Shown: positions 51,293-64,000, numbered from the stretch's first letter. The stretch is DNA of 64,000 nt from Gymnogyps californianus (GCF_018139145.2 NC_059475.1:11270437-11334436); one strand, 5' to 3'. A program made the numbers and translations. Notes: generated by a model not told the origin, from the letters alone.

Positions 51293-53384
51293 GTGAGGGG
51301 GCGGCGGAGGGGTCCGGGGGGACCCCGCGGGGTGGAGGGCCCCTTCCTCCCTCACCCCGCCCGGGCCGGGCCGGGCCGCACCTGCGGGCAGCGCCGCGCG
51401 GCGCGAGCCTCTCACCCGCGTTCGTCGATTCCTGTCAGCGGCCGCCTCCCCGCCTCCCCTGAGCGGGGCCGGGCCGATGCGGGCGACAAAGAAAGCCGGC
51501 GGCCGGCCCTGCCCGCGCCCCTCCGTGAGGAACCGCTGCCCGAGGCGGCGACCTGCGCGCTTCTCGGCTGGGGGAGCGCGAAAATCCTTTCAGCTCGGTG
51601 TCCACCGCCCTAAGCTCGCCCGGTGCTGCCGCCCTCCTCAGGCAGGGAGGCGGGAGGTGTGGCGGGTACCGGCGCGGCCGCCTGCTGCGACGGAAGGTCT
51701 CCCCTCTGCTTCTGGCGCTATTTCTTCTCGCAGGCAGGCTTTCCCGCCCCGTTTCTCACAGCGCCCACGCCATCTCCGCGCCCTCCGGCTGCTGTGCGTC
51801 CCTGCGGCTCGGGGTTCGCCGTGTGTGTGGATTGCGGCGCTGGGGATTGCACTGGAAAGCCACCCTCTTGCAGCAATGCAGGCAGATAGTGAGGCAAAAA
51901 TGCAGGCAAATAGTCCGTCTGGATCCTAAAGTGAAAAAGTAACAGTATGTGGCAAGGGGAGGAGTGAAGAGTTGTTTTATTGTCTTTGTACAGCAGGAAC
52001 TGAGACACAAGAGGTTATCCCAAACCAGGATTCAAAGGTGTAAGACAGTCGTGAAAACACCTGTGGAGAACCGGCTGGCTTTTGATCTAATTCTGTGTCT
52101 TGATCTCAGATTGCTTGCCCAGAATCGCACAGGACCTGTTTCAAAGCCAGCAACTGAGTCTAGACCCCGAGCCATTGTCTCGTAGCGCTATCAAAAGACC
52201 TTGTTCCCGCATTCCCCTTACTTCTGCGACTTTTTTCCTTTCATGTTAAGAATCTTCCTTCCAAGTTCTCTTTTCCTCTCATTCAAAAATACGTAGTCTG
52301 AAAAAACCTTTTACTGACAACGCACTGGGGAAACAGACCTTTGTTTACTATAATTAGATAATTTCTGAACTTTTACTGTCATCTGGACAGTTGCTGAAAT
52401 CTACCTCTGTCATCCACTTCATTTAGACTGCAAACACACTGAGACAAACCATTTTTTTTTAAAGTATTTACAGTGCTGAAAATATGCTTAGTTATAAATA
52501 AGGATGTAGTCAAAATTTCTGCCTGTTTTACCTTCCTATAGTCAGTTCTGGATTGAGGAATGGTCTGTATACAGCACAAAATGTGTATTGTCTGAGCTGC
52601 GTCTTAGCAGATAAATGCTTTACACTTAAAAAGATTTGCAGCTGTCGTTTAAAATAAACAGGCACACCACAAAGAGAAATTTTGTCTTGGGAAAAATTCT
52701 GTTGTTCAGCCTGGCTGAACTTGTGGCCTCCTAGCTCTGTTACAGCAGTTGCAAATAACAAAGGGACACAGCTTCTTCAGAGTTTGTGTTGTTTACAAGA
52801 CTCATGCCCTTTTGCTGAGCTTACTCTATTTTCTGATTCAGAGAGCACTCCTGTTCTGTGTTGAGTCTTCATCTGGCAAAGAAAGACAGTGGGAACTGAA
52901 ACAGAGAATGAAATTCTGAATGTATGCGCCCTGATCTATAGGACTGCTTCTGTTGCCTTCAAGGGGCTTTGGCTATGTCTCTGTCCTGCCAGAATATTTT
53001 CTCCTCTTTGTCAGATGGGAAAGTGTGTTGTAAGTGTTTAGTGGTATTCTGGGAAAAATAAAAAGCTGGGCTCTTGATCGGCATCAGCCTGTGCAGATAC
53101 CAAATTGTCACTAGTCTGTGCACATTTTTTCCTCACAGGAACTGACTTTGGCTTAAACAGTCCAGAGCTCAAGGGTTTAGCTCACCACTGTTTTTCTAGT
53201 CCATTAAAAGCGCTGCTGTGGTCACTGTCTGAAACAGCTGAGTAAGCATTCCCATACAGGGGGATCTGTACTAACAGCATCACATAATTAAACAGGGTGT
53301 TACTGAAGGCTGCACAGGAAGCGTTGCTTGTTCTCTTTTGTGTGATTGTTGCTAATTTTCAGTTGGTTTATTTAAATTTGGCAG
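51293..53384 (+). other. DKK3: DKK3 intron 1
   Basis: A 2,092-base phase-0 intron with donor GTGAGG and acceptor TTTGGCAG. Its first 0.6 kb continues the CpG island and gives several long chance frames on both strands (for example 51477-51929 and 51598-51942). The remainder is ordinary AT-rich DNA. A short direct duplication (ATGCAGGCAGATAGT and ATGCAGGCAAATAGT) lies at about 51876-51915. Confidence 0.9.
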
Positions 53385-53522
53385 ATGGAAGCTGAAGAGG
53401 AAGGGGCAAAAAAACTGTCAGAAGTAAACTTTGAAAACTTACCTCCCAACTACCATAATGAGTCCAACACGGAAACCAGAATTGGTAATAAAACTGTTCA
53501 GACTCATCAAGAAATTGATAAG
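53385..53522 (+). CDS. DKK3: DKK3 coding exon 2
   Basis: Encodes residues 64-109 (46 codons), starting [20 protein letters not shown] and ending THQEIDK. It corresponds to the human segment MEAEE to EIHK. Two N-glycosylation sequons are visible, N88 (NES) and N98 (NKT), at positions equivalent to human sites. The acceptor is TTTGGCAG|ATG and the donor AAG|GTATGA. Both boundaries are phase 0, so skipping this exon would keep the reading frame. The first codon is itself ATG, which matters for possible N-terminally shortened products. Confidence 0.96.
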
Positions 53523-54027
53523 GTATGAGAAAACATATATAGCAAGCTGCTGGTTCTTACACACATTTTCTTCAAAAATAAGAACAATTTTGCATGTTTT
53601 GGGGAGAAATAAGATAATTTGGAGCATAAACTTTCCTGATGATAGTTCTTTGGGGTTTTATTGTATCTTATTTGCTTGCCTAATCACTGTGTAGGGGCAC
53701 ATGTCATAAAAGGTTAATGTGAAATAATTTATTTTGAAAAAAGTGCTTGCTAAAAATAGAACAGAGGTACAGCTATTACATGGGTCATAAAAGAATGACC
53801 ATCTCCCGCTCAGTTAGCTTCATTACAGTGACATTTTAAATAGATAAGGAGGTAGCCTTGTCATCTACATTTCCCCCCCAGATTAGGATTTTATACGAGT
53901 GACAGCAAAATGGGAGAAAAAGGAGGGGGTGGAGGTGGGTTAATTATTGCAGAACGCAGGACTGAGAGTAACAAAGGACTAATAAAAAAATGTAGTTTGA
54001 TATTTTGTTCTTCTTTTGCCGTATCAG
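53523..54027 (+). other. DKK3: DKK3 intron 2
   Basis: A 505-base phase-0 intron with donor GTATGA and acceptor TGCCGTATCAG. No embedded element is recognised. There is a short run of C at about 53873-53880. Confidence 0.9.
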
Positions 54028-54111
54028 GTTACAGATAACAAAACTGGATCAACAGTTTTTTCTGAGACAGTTATTACATCTATAAAAGATGGAGAAAACA
54101 AAAGGAATCAT
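54028..54111 (+). CDS. DKK3: DKK3 coding exon 3
   Basis: Encodes residues 110-137 (28 codons): [22 protein letters not shown] and ENKRNH. This aligns with the human segment ITNNQTG to RRSH, with the SETVITS core unchanged. A third conserved N-glycosylation sequon is at N113 (NKT). The acceptor is CGTATCAG|GTT and the donor CAT|GTAAGT, again phase 0. The next exon should begin with the first cysteine-rich domain (human ECIIDEDC); it is not found before the window ends. Confidence 0.96.
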
Positions 54112-57100
54112 GTAAGTGAACACATTTTTTCCTTTTGAAAATTAAACAAATACTTTGGATTCATCATTCAGAAGGTAATACAGTTCATCTAGCGAAATTT
54201 CTGAATGCTTTAAAACACAAAAACATGGGGTTAAGCAGTCAAAAATGTTTTTGTTTTTAAATTAATTTAACTTAGGAATATTATATATGAATTGGAAGCA
54301 GACTTTCAGTGTTGTGGTTAACTGAGGTGCTTGATCTGAATATTCAATTTGTCTGTCAAATGTAAATGTTGTACTCAAACAGCAAAGACAGTTACACAGC
54401 CCTATCCAGTGAGTGTGAATAAACCCTTAGTATAAGAGTGCTTCATGTATGTCCTCTCTGTACTCTTGGGTTTCATAAAAAAATTGCTTTATAGACTTTC
54501 AACGCTAGAAAATAACCCCCAAATTGTCTATCGTGAGGAGTCTGTGGAACAATATATGGCTCTATTTGCTTTTCAGCCTAACCTAGTGATGGACAACTGG
54601 TTATGAAATGTCACCTTGGGGAGGGGGAGAGGGGCAGGACAATAAATCCCCCTCCCCTCTGGAAATATGGTTGTTTAAGGATTCTCAAAGAAGTTTAAAA
54701 GATCAAGGGTATTCTTGACCTGAGTCTTGCAAACACAGGTACATTTGCTAAACATCAGTAGTCCCATGAGAAATTCGGCATGTACCAGTACTTAGAACAA
54801 CTGTTAGGTTTTCTTCAGTTATAGTCTTACCAAAATGGACTTTTTAATGCTCTTACTAAGACGGGACTTGCCAGTGTTTCCTCTGATAGATGGCTTCATC
54901 TGACTAATAGTTTGTGGTTTAATCTACTTTAACATGCCCTGGCTTTTTTTAGAGTAGCTTTCTTCCAGTTCTTTCACAGAAGCAGCTCTTTAACTATTTT
55001 ATAAAACATTAAAAAAAAGAAAAAATTATGGTGGTAGTTCCTGTTTTTAATGGAAATAAAACCTGAAATTAGTGCATCTTTTCTGCTATTATCCTCTACG
55101 TTTTCTCTCTTTCAGCTCATGTTTTTATACTGCTATTAAAGTTTGAGAATGGCAAGTAGCAAAGTAAAGTTGCTTGTGTATGCTATACTTTTTTTTTACT
55201 ATTTTGCAAAGTTTATAGATTAAGTGGTAAGTCAAGGTACAAAATAAATTGCAACTATTCTAAGGTGCAGCTTGGTTTTATACAAAGTGTTAACATATTC
55301 CACAATGCTTTTTAATAATGAGATATGTGTAATGAAGGCAATCCAAATGTTTTTTTCAAGCAAACATGGTAATCATCTTCAAACCCAGTGTACAAAGGCA
55401 AACTTTTCAACCTTCTTAGCACTGGGATACAACACGGGAGTTGTTTCATAATGTATTTGGCTTGCTTGTGGTGTCTAATCATTCTTCACAGCTGTAAAAA
55501 ATATTTCTAAATTAGCTTTCTCCAATGGTCATACAAGTTCCTTATAAGCTTCATATATCAAGTGACATCTGCATTTTCCTTATGGGAAGGTTGCCTCACT
55601 TACCAAGCTAGTGCTGCATCCAGAACCAATACCATTGTTAGTCTTCCAGCTGAAGAATTTGAGGGCTGAATACAAATTTTTGTCAAACTTAATGGTGGCA
55701 GTCTTTATTCAGTTATGAAGTAAGCATAATCAGAACTGATCACGTTAACTCCTAATCATTTAAATCCTGGGGCACTTTATTCATCAACATCCTTACTGCA
55801 GCAGCTGCTGAAACAAAACTACATTTGTTAATGTTTATTTCCCCTCTCACACTCGTTTTGAACTTTCAGCATGCCCATGGTACAAACACCTTATTTAGAG
55901 GTTGCCAAGTTAGAGAAAAAGCTAAATGGGAAAAGCAACCAACAGATGTATTTGGTTGTTATTTAAGGAGAGCGGGCAAACACGCATATATTAATTTGAC
56001 TAAGAGATGCCTAACAGAAGTAAATCTGAAAATACTTGAAAAATTTAAACGTTAAGGAGGAACATGAATTACTTAGTGTACTACAAGGGTGAAGAACTAT
56101 TGTAGGAGTAATGGCATGAGATTGAGAATTGGAAAATTTGGGTTACAGCAAAAAAAACGTGCTGCCGAGGAGAGATCTACCAAGTGGAAGAAAAATTTTG
56201 TCCAAATTAAAAAGCACTATTGCTTAGATCTGTAAACTTAAGACAAAAGTATTGGGAAAATGAGTTGCAGAAAACTTTGCACTGGCCCCTTAGGTCATTT
56301 TTATATACATAAATTTTCATACTTGAAGTGTTGTGTGACGTTGTGGGATGTCCCAGTCACTTTCCAGGCCGTAGGCTTCACAGACCGCTGGATGGTGGAA
56401 GAGTATTACTGCTTCTTTGCTGCTTATTTTAAATGTTAGCAACAAAGTAATACATGTATAGGTTTTGTATTTGCCAGGCAGTTAAAAATGGAAACCTTTT
56501 AAATTCTGTTTGGAGATTATCTCAGTGGATCTCTAAATACAGCTAGTATATGCTGTTCTGTAATACACATCTTTAATACCCATCAGTGATTCATCCTGCT
56601 GTGTAGTATAATGCAACAAGAGGTTTGTATAATTGTAGCTATAAGTATTGACAGTCATTTGAAAAAGGCACTGGTGACATTTTGTTCTGGGGATGGAGAA
56701 TTTGGTAGCAGAGGCTGTAGGGAGCCAGCCATTGGGAACAGGAGCTCTGTTCTGATGCTGTCCCATAGCCTTCAGATTGGTGCCTCTTTAGAACAGCACT
56801 TTTGTTTTTATTTTCAATCTGCTAAATAAAAGAAATGGGCACATGCTATCACACAAGCTCAACTTTTATGCTTGTAGGGAAACTGAATGCTGAAAACCGA
56901 ACCTGTTTCATAGGTTCAGTTTATAGGCTTAGCTTATAAAAGTTAAGGATTCCCAAAGCTCCTGCACTTTAGGTACAAGATTGGGTGGTAAACATAAGAA
57001 TCCATTGAACACCTTAGCAAACCACCTGCTCTGAAATGTAAACTCTATATAATTTATTACTGCAGTAATTAGTAATAACTGGAACCCTACAACCCTCAGT

Positions 57101-57369
57101 TCACATTTATTCTCTGAGCTGAGTTAAAAGCCACTGAAATCACTGAAAGTTTTCCCAGTGACATTTTTGGGCTTTGAGACACGACACAAAAGGCTCACAG
57201 GTAGGCAAAGATGTGTCTTGCGGCGGGTCTGTGTTGCAATAATAAATCCACATACTGGCTGGAATGAAATTCGGCACTGGAGAAGCAGCTTCATGGAAAA
57301 TAGGTTGTGTCTGCTTTTTAAATCACAGTGCCTGTGCAACCCCTATGTTCTCCTGCAAACAGGTACAAA

Positions 57370-57425
57370 TACACATATATATATAATACATATAAATATA
57401 TGTAAGTATATACACATACATATAG
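57370..57425. repeat. AT-rich ATATAT/ACATAT low-complexity tract
   Basis: An imperfect array of ACATAT, ATATAT and AAATAT words in DKK3 intron 3. Interrupted, so probably not highly variable. Confidence 0.75.
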
Positions 57426-60400
57426 TACAGATACATTATTACAGAAACATAAGGCATAATCTTCCACACACACACTTTTCCCTCTCAGACAGTATTTCTT
57501 CTTGGCTTTGCATCATGAAAGTATTCTCTTTAGACTGTGTTCTTTGTTACTGACTGGCTCACTTGACAGTATTTTGATGGCCAGAAGACTATCAGTATTT
57601 TAAGTCTCCAGAAGAGGAATTGGGCTGCTTGCCATTTCTGGCAATGCAATCCAGTTCTTCAGAGGTGCTGCATTTTTTGGAGGCGCCATTTACATTCCCA
57701 GACTAACATTCACTTTCTCAGATGTCAGTGAGGACTGACAGTCACCAGCATAGATGTCAGGCTTTGATCCAACAGTCTTGTATCTTTAAAGGGGCCGAAT
57801 ACAGGCAAGAGGTTGCTGGATGTGCATGTTTTTATGTCTATGCAGGGTTTTACATCCACTTGCTCCTGGGTTTAAGGCTCAAATACTCTGTAATTTACTT
57901 CTCTGGGGAACATTGGTTAGCTTGCAAATTAATAAGAGTATTTCCAGTAGTAAGCTCAAGTATAGAACACAGATAAAGTAACAGCACTCTTTATTGCCAT
58001 ATGAAAATCAAACTCTTTTCTAGCTTGTTGACTAGTCCTATTTCAATTGTGAAACATTAGCCTAACCAATGAAAAGTAAGCATGAATAATAAAAGGAAAG
58101 AAAATTGGTACTGGTAAGATTTGCTGCACAAAGATCAGTTGCATTTCTTCTCAGTTGCGTTCAGAGTAGTATTTTATATAAGCTCTCTCTTCTGATTCAA
58201 AGCTAGTGTCTAAGATTTTTTTTCTTGTCTGTATTAATTTGATAAATAAAAATAGCAACAGCTTTTCTTTAGCAAGTTTGTTTTTCTTTTTTTCAAACTT
58301 TAATAGAAGTACATCTGGTTGCTTTCAATTCTCTTTCTTGAAAGAGATTTTTGAAGATGCTAATATCTAGGGAGAGTGTACCAGGGAACTAGAAGAGTAT
58401 CATGCATTTCTCATTTGGCTTTGGCACTATAAAACCCATTCCTTTCTTTTGCCTGTCCTTGATGGTAGAGGATCTAGAGGGCATGACTGAGCCTTCTCAT
58501 TAGTTACACAGTACAGGTCAAAGTTTCTTTGTGGGTGAGTAAGGAGAGGTGTCTTCAGTGTGATTCTGTGCAAGGTGCTTGCTCTTTCTCTGCAAAGGTG
58601 GGTGTTTGCCTGTATGCACACATGTATTTGGCACCCACCTTCTGCAAATAAAGCAGCTGGTTAGTAAGTAATTTCAAACACTCTCAGGTCCTTAGGAGAG
58701 AGGCCCCGTGATACCAGGCCTTTATTTCCATGGTTAGAGGCTGCTGTTTGGATCCCTGCAGCTCTGGGCAGGGAGGACTGTATCACTGTGGAACTGCTTT
58801 TACAACCTGACTTGGCAGGTTCTGGAAGTGACTGTAAATCAGGTCACTGGTTTACGTGTAGAGATAGAATGGATAGCATCCCCATTATAATGGCCTTATT
58901 TAAAGCATTTTTCAGCCTTTATCTTTGGTCTCACAGTAAAATAGTAAAAAGAAAGAAAATAGTAGAAGAATTAAACATTAATCTCTGGGGTTCTATTTCC
59001 CCCTTTTCTAGAGAAAAATCTGTTTTAAATGGCTAAGCTGTAGCACCTCATAACCAAGCTTCCCCTTCTCTGCAGATATCCAGAACTGCTAAAGTAACTG
59101 CCTGATTTCTATTTTTGAGCAACTTTTATATGATTTCACTAGGCATGTTCTCAGCCACATATACTGGAGTAACTCTCTTTGAGATTCATACTGCTCCAGG
59201 GAGAGGAGTCCCTACCAGAGAGAAAAGGAGCTTTGAAAATTGAGAAGGAAGCATTAATGGAATGGAAATTGCAATTTTTCCATTAGCACCACTGCAGGAG
59301 AGCAGCTGATGGCAGAAATTTGAACACGCAACATCTTGATGTTGACTTCTACTCCCTTTGGCATGCTAGTGTCTCAGGGAAGACACTTGTTTTGGGCATC
59401 CCAGTCCTACATTTGGGTCCAATTTTTTTGTTTCATTTTTCATAGAACTTTTAGTCCCTCGTGACTTGCACTCAACAACCTTAAACTATCAATAGACACA
59501 CTAAGTGCATTCCTGAGTTGAAATCCTGGTCTCCGTCTAGCCAAAAATCCCATAATATCTAAATCTGGTAGTCTTTGTGTACTTAATTTAATTCATTAGC
59601 ACTCTTAGTTTGCTTTTCTGTTAACTGTCCAGCCTGCTCTGTTGATGTAACTCATTACATGAATCATGTCTTGACTAGTACAGTTCTTTTCAAAACAGCC
59701 CACCTTTTAGGTAGTTCTTAGTGTAGAACTAGATAAGGCAAACTGTACTTCCTAGCTCATGCTCCAGGAGAGAAGTAAGAGATCTGAATGAACTGTGTCA
59801 CTGTTTTTCAAGTTTATATACTACACAGTTACTTGAATAGATTATTACAGTTATAATATAGGCTAAAGCTTTCTGAAAAAAAAAAAAAGCATGAATAGCT
59901 TACAATAGCAATCAGTTAAAAAAGTGAACCATAGTTTCACTAGCCTTTTGTAAGCAGAATACCTGCATGCTATTGCACTCTCTTTTGTCACATTCAGTTG
60001 ATATTTTTTAAGTAGTACCTCTCAAGTGTTTGCAAGTCATAGCTTACATTTTTAAAACAAAACACCTCTTGTGGGCTAGGTTCCCATCCAGTCCCAATCC
60101 ACCTAAACTCCTGCAGGAAAACTAGTAGGCTTTTTTTTTATCTTACCATGCATGAAAAACTATTGCTTTTCACTAGCAAATCTACCCTCAGTTCTTTCAG
60201 TCTCTTGCACAACCTCTCCAAGGCAGTGTGACGTGTGTTTTGCCCTTCTGATGTTTTAAGTTTGCTAACCTGTCTGGTGCTAGCAATCTGCTCATAGTCC
60301 ACACTTACTCCACTGGAAAAGATACGAAGTAGCCATGCAAACTGAAGCTAGGTGTTGAGCTTTTTGAGCCCAATTAGTGAAAGAGCATTCTGATGGTGAT

Positions 60401-61565
60401 CCTGAGAGGCCTGAATACCTGTGTCTTTGTTTTGAAACAAGCAAATCCATCCCCTGGCTTGTTTTAGAGAGCCAGGGCTCTTCAGCCAGGCAGGGGTCAG
60501 ACATTCTGAACATTTTACTGAAACCCCTTTTTTTTCCCTTTTCAGTTTCAGTCTTGGCGATGTAGAATATGAAGCTGAGGGGAAGGTGCAAATAGCTCAT
60601 GAGGACAAGTAGCTTGTGTTTGTTAGAGTAGAAAACGATGTGGAGAAGGGTGCAAAGGGAAAGAGGATGTAGCCAAAGATGAGAAGAATTGTGCAATTAG
60701 TATTTTGAATTGCTCTTGTTAATCTGGAATACTTTTAGGTTATGAATCTTGTTGTAGAGCAAGGGACATATCCTTCTTGTATGAAAGGTGTGATGGAGTG
60801 TGCGCATACCTCTGACTGTTCATATGTAACTCCATAAGAAGCAAATGCTTCTTAGTGATGCAAAAGCTATTAAGAGATTTAATTTAGCTCATGGATGATA
60901 GGATGGCCTTATTGTCAGTCACAGTGTATCTCTAAACCCAACATTTTTACTGGTCATCTGATGTTCACTGGACTATAGCCAAAAAAATCTGAATGTTAGC
61001 TCAATGAATGGAAAGACTTTTCATAAGGAGTTTGAAAAACATATGTCGCCTCTGATCCTGCATGAAGAAACTTCTCCGAGGAAGAACGTGGGAAGTCTCT
61101 GTAATTGCCAGCTGAGGTGTGTGTCATACAGCTCAGTGTCCACATCTTTATTTACTGAACTTAGTCCATTCTGAGTTGGCTTGTTTTCTCAGAGAGAATG
61201 CTGTGTAGAAAGTTATGGATCCACACAGAGAATCAGGAATGGATAGTGTGTACAAATGTAAGATGTTTTTGTAATACTATAGTGCTGCAATGGCCATGAT
61301 GTGGAGAAAAGTGAGACTGCAGTTTCCATGGACTCAGATATCATGCTTGGTGACCCTGAGCAAACAAGCAGGTGTAAACAGCTGCTAGACCTTATCAGAG
61401 TGAAGAGAAGCAAGGTGCCTTTTGCTGAGAGGTGAGGCAAACCAGGCAGGTGTTTTGGCTGAAAACACAACAACCAAAGGTCAGAGAACACAGATTATTA
61501 TCACATTTCTTTTGTCTTAAATAGTGGCTTGGATTTACAGGCAAATAACTGATGCAACAGCAAAG

Positions 61566-61640
61566 GGGTTACTCCTAATTAAAGGTATCAAATCCTGCTC
61601 TTGTTTGTATCAGTAGGAGTCTGAAGTAATTCAGATAACT
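61566..61640. repeat. Trace of an old amniote repeat
   Basis: Words GGTTACTCCTAATT, CAAATCCTGCTCTTGTTTGTATCAGTAGGAGT and CTGAAGT resemble the ancient repeats, common in turtle and crocodile DNA, that read like ACTTCAGTGGAGTTACTCC and TTTACACCAG. Recognised from memory of the word pattern; the family name is not asserted. Confidence 0.4.
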
Positions 61641-64000
61641 TTAGTAAATTTACTTTGCTAGTAACGAAAAAAATTTAAAAGAATGACTAGGATTTCTTTC
61701 ATATTTCCTATTGCTCTAGCTTAGTCTAAGTTTTTTTCTGTCAAGTTAGATAAACAAAACTCTGTAGTACTAATAGATATTCTGAAAGTAACGTTCTTCA
61801 TTAGTAATTCAGGTCTATGCTCGTGTTTAGAATTGTTTTAAAATTTGTCAGATCCTCATGTGTAAAAATGTGGTATTTCTATTCCAGTTAAACGACAAAG
61901 AAAAACAATACTTTTATGCAAAATCAAGTTGGCTGAAGAACTGCCTCACCATTTTTATCCATCTGGACTGTTACCCTTTAAGTAGCTAAATATTGAAGAG
62001 AGAAAGATTTTCTTGGAATAAATTTCTCCTCACCAAAAATAAGCTATTACTGTAACACAGTAACAGTGCCTAGAATTGATTCAATGTTCTAGGTGATGGT
62101 TAGTAAAAACACAACAGTAAACCAGTAAGTTTATCTCCAGAAGGCTACAAAACAGACTTTCTCTTAGAGAGTCAGTGCCCACCCACTCTTCATCAGTGTC
62201 CATCTGAGAGCCATGCACCACTTCTAAAGCTTACAGCATTCTTGTTAGTTGTGGAAATAAATTCTGGCTTGTCTGAAACTTTTCATCTGTGGGGAAGTAC
62301 GCATCATGTTCAGTTATCTGCCTCTTCCTTGTTTGCATATTGGTTGGTACAACTCTTCTGCAAACAAGCCGTGGTAAGGGAGTAGTATGAATCAAAGAGC
62401 AGTTGTTTACCTTTTCCCTGGTTTTAGTTCAGTCTTCTCACAGATAACATGCTGAGTTTAGGGAACCAAGGCTGTCCAAATGTCTTTTACAGATCATGTC
62501 CAAGTTGTAGGGAGATATAAAAACCATGAATGCTTTTACTTTCTGCCTCTACTAGATCTACCAATTTATCCTAAGAGAAATTAAATGTTTTTTTATCATC
62601 TCTGTAAGGTAACAGATACAGTCAGGAGAGTGAATCTTTTCTGTGGGCTGGTGACAATTGTGTGATCTACTGATGTCTGTTAAGAGATCATAGTATGGAC
62701 TGTCTTTAGACAGCAGTGAAAGTTCATCAGCAATGTTTCTTTCCTCAGGTCAGACCCATGTAGCAAAATTAATCACATGAGAGGAAAAGCTTTAAGGCAA
62801 AGAGAAATTTTTTCCACAGGTTTTAATTGCATGGTTTAAACCATTGGCTCCAGCAGATGCTTATTTGAGATTTTAGCTGAAACCATGTTATCTAATTAAG
62901 CAGTAAGCTTTAGCTGATAGGGTAACAACAGTAGCAAAGGCTTTAGGAAATACAGGCTACAGTTCTGGATGTAAAGTATAAATATTTTGTCTTTTAATTT
63001 TTTATTTACATCTGCTATAATCTTAGAACGATTGAGATACAAAGGATACAGATGAATGGATTAAATCTGCAGCTGGTTTACATCTGTATTGTCATATGTA
63101 CGGTGGCAGAATGGTACCAATTTACCGTGGCTGGGAGGTTGGCCCAGTTACACATAGTTCCATATATGATGAGCCTAAGTCTTCTCTAACCTTTTCCTGG
63201 ACTGTAGGAGGGGTGGATTCATGAAAATCAGTAGAATGACACTGGTTTTACACCAGTGAGTAGGTGAAGACAGAATGAATGTGATCTCTGATCGCTTGGC
63301 CTTCTGTGCAGTTGTTTATGGTCAGGAAGACAGGTGAGATGCTACTAGTCCAGCTTGATGGTGTTTTGTACTATGATTTACTAAGGTAAACCACAGAAAT
63401 TGAAGGAAAGTGGTGAATTGAAGTGTGTTTCTGTTTAGTTCTGTTTCATCAAAGATTTGGCAAATGTGAGAAAAAAAGCACTGTAGAATGGTGGCTTCAA
63501 ATGTATTCCCTTGAGAAATGCATTTCTGTATCAGCTGAGTAAGTCTCACTTTGTCCTTCCTCCCATCTGATTCAAAAACAGCATTTTGGCATCTTTTGCG
63601 GAGCTGGTGTCTGCCTGGCCTTTTGAGGGACTTGAGTCACTTTGATAGTTAGCACTGAGGAATACCACACCATTGAATGCATTAGCTGTCAAATCATGGT
63701 TGTTCACCACTGCAGCTTGTAGAGAGAACCCCCCTCCATCTTTTCTACCTGTCCCGATTCTTACCTTAATAACAAGGCCACTTCTCCTTTCCAATTAGTA
63801 ATATATCATAATATAGCATAATTGGTAAAAAGATCTACAGGGTGGGGTGGGAGTTTCGGATTTGTTTACTTGTTATTCTGTCTGGAAATGACTCAGAGCC
63901 TTTTCTGTGAATTTATATCACATGAGGACTCCCTCAAACTTGTTCCCTTAAAAAGTCCACTCATCCCAGGGGGAGGAAGAAGCATCTTATGGCATGTAGA

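Larger units (their letters stand above)
50760..51870 (+). promoter_or_regulatory. DKK3: DKK3 CpG-island promoter
   Basis: A GC- and CpG-dense island of about 1.1 kb surrounds DKK3 coding exon 1 and runs into intron 1. No TATA box is evident upstream of the start codon. A double GC box (CCCGCCCCGCCCC at 51032-51044) lies about 60 bases 5' of the ATG. The transcription start is probably within about 50950-51080, which is inferred from island position. CpG-island methylation silences DKK3 in many human tumours; whether that matters in birds is unknown. Confidence 0.85.
54112..64000 (+). other. DKK3: DKK3 intron 3, 5' part (continues past the window)
   Basis: At least 9.9 kb of intron. I scanned the plus strand for the cysteine-rich exon that should follow and saw no candidate. 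It holds an AT-rich ATATAT/ACATAT low-complexity tract (57370-57425), traces of old amniote repeats (about 57131-57185, 61566-61640 and 63238-63290), and chance frames up to 134 codons (for example minus strand 60292-60696) with no domain. Confidence 0.85.

Noticed and set aside
50641..51462. A 273-codon plus-strand frame across the DKK3 promoter and exon 1
   Set aside because: It is in a different frame from DKK3. Its bulk is translation of GC-rich tandem repeats, and it has no domain. Long open frames are expected in GC-rich islands where stop codons are rare.
60292..60696. A 134-codon minus-strand frame inside DKK3 intron 3
   Set aside because: Composition and lack of motifs fit chance, and no promoter or splice context supports an antisense gene.
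54112..64000. Search for DKK3 exon 4 (first cysteine-rich domain, human ECIIDEDC)
   Set aside because: No plus-strand segment with the expected cysteine spacing next to an acceptor was seen, so the exon is taken to lie beyond the window.
1..64000. CRISPR arrays, operons, bacterial or viral systems, tRNA and rRNA genes
   Set aside because: None is visible. The sequence is vertebrate nuclear DNA with introns and CR1 elements, and no regularly spaced repeats or tRNA-like folds were recognised by eye.

Overview
The window looks like bird genomic DNA. It is AT-rich, with large introns and spacers, CpG islands only at two promoters, and two CR1 LINE 3' ends carrying the avian ATTCTATG-type terminal repeat (seen here as its reverse complement, TAGAATCATAGAATCA). 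The only protein-coding gene I can prove is the 5' part of DKK3 (Dickkopf-related protein 3, a secreted glycoprotein) on the + strand at the right end. Three coding exons are present: 51104-51292, 53385-53522 and 54028-54111. All are joined by phase-0 introns and together encode the first 137 residues. The cysteine-rich domains are encoded beyond position 64000.

Layout from left to right. Bases 1-5866 hold no recognisable coding exon and are probably the first intron of a minus-strand gene. A strong CpG island at about 5885-6670 has three good splice donors on the minus strand (exon ends at 6618, 6295 and 5867). In other amniotes MICAL2 lies head-to-head with DKK3, so this island is best explained as the MICAL2 promoter with non-coding first exon(s). 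That identity rests on gene order, not on coding sequence. Bases 6.7-50.7 kb form a gene-poor spacer between the two divergent promoters. It holds two minus-strand CR1 fragments (33831-34220 and 44571-44688), microsatellites and homopolymers, traces of old palindromic amniote repeats, and a decayed minus-strand coding remnant at about 39.6-40.5 kb. A second CpG island at about 50760-51870 covers the DKK3 promoter and exon 1. DKK3 introns 1 (2.1 kb) and 2 (0.5 kb) follow, then at least 9.9 kb of intron 3 to the window end.

The working picture is a divergent pair of developmental or cytoskeletal genes separated by about 44 kb of presumably regulatory and neutral DNA. I found no convincing new multi-gene system. 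The items most worth checking are the coding remnant at 39.6-40.5 kb, the multiple donors in the left CpG island, a possible unannotated exon at 41248-41449, and the start codon at the first base of DKK3 exon 2. Nearly all other open reading frames of 60-150 codons in the window are chance frames.
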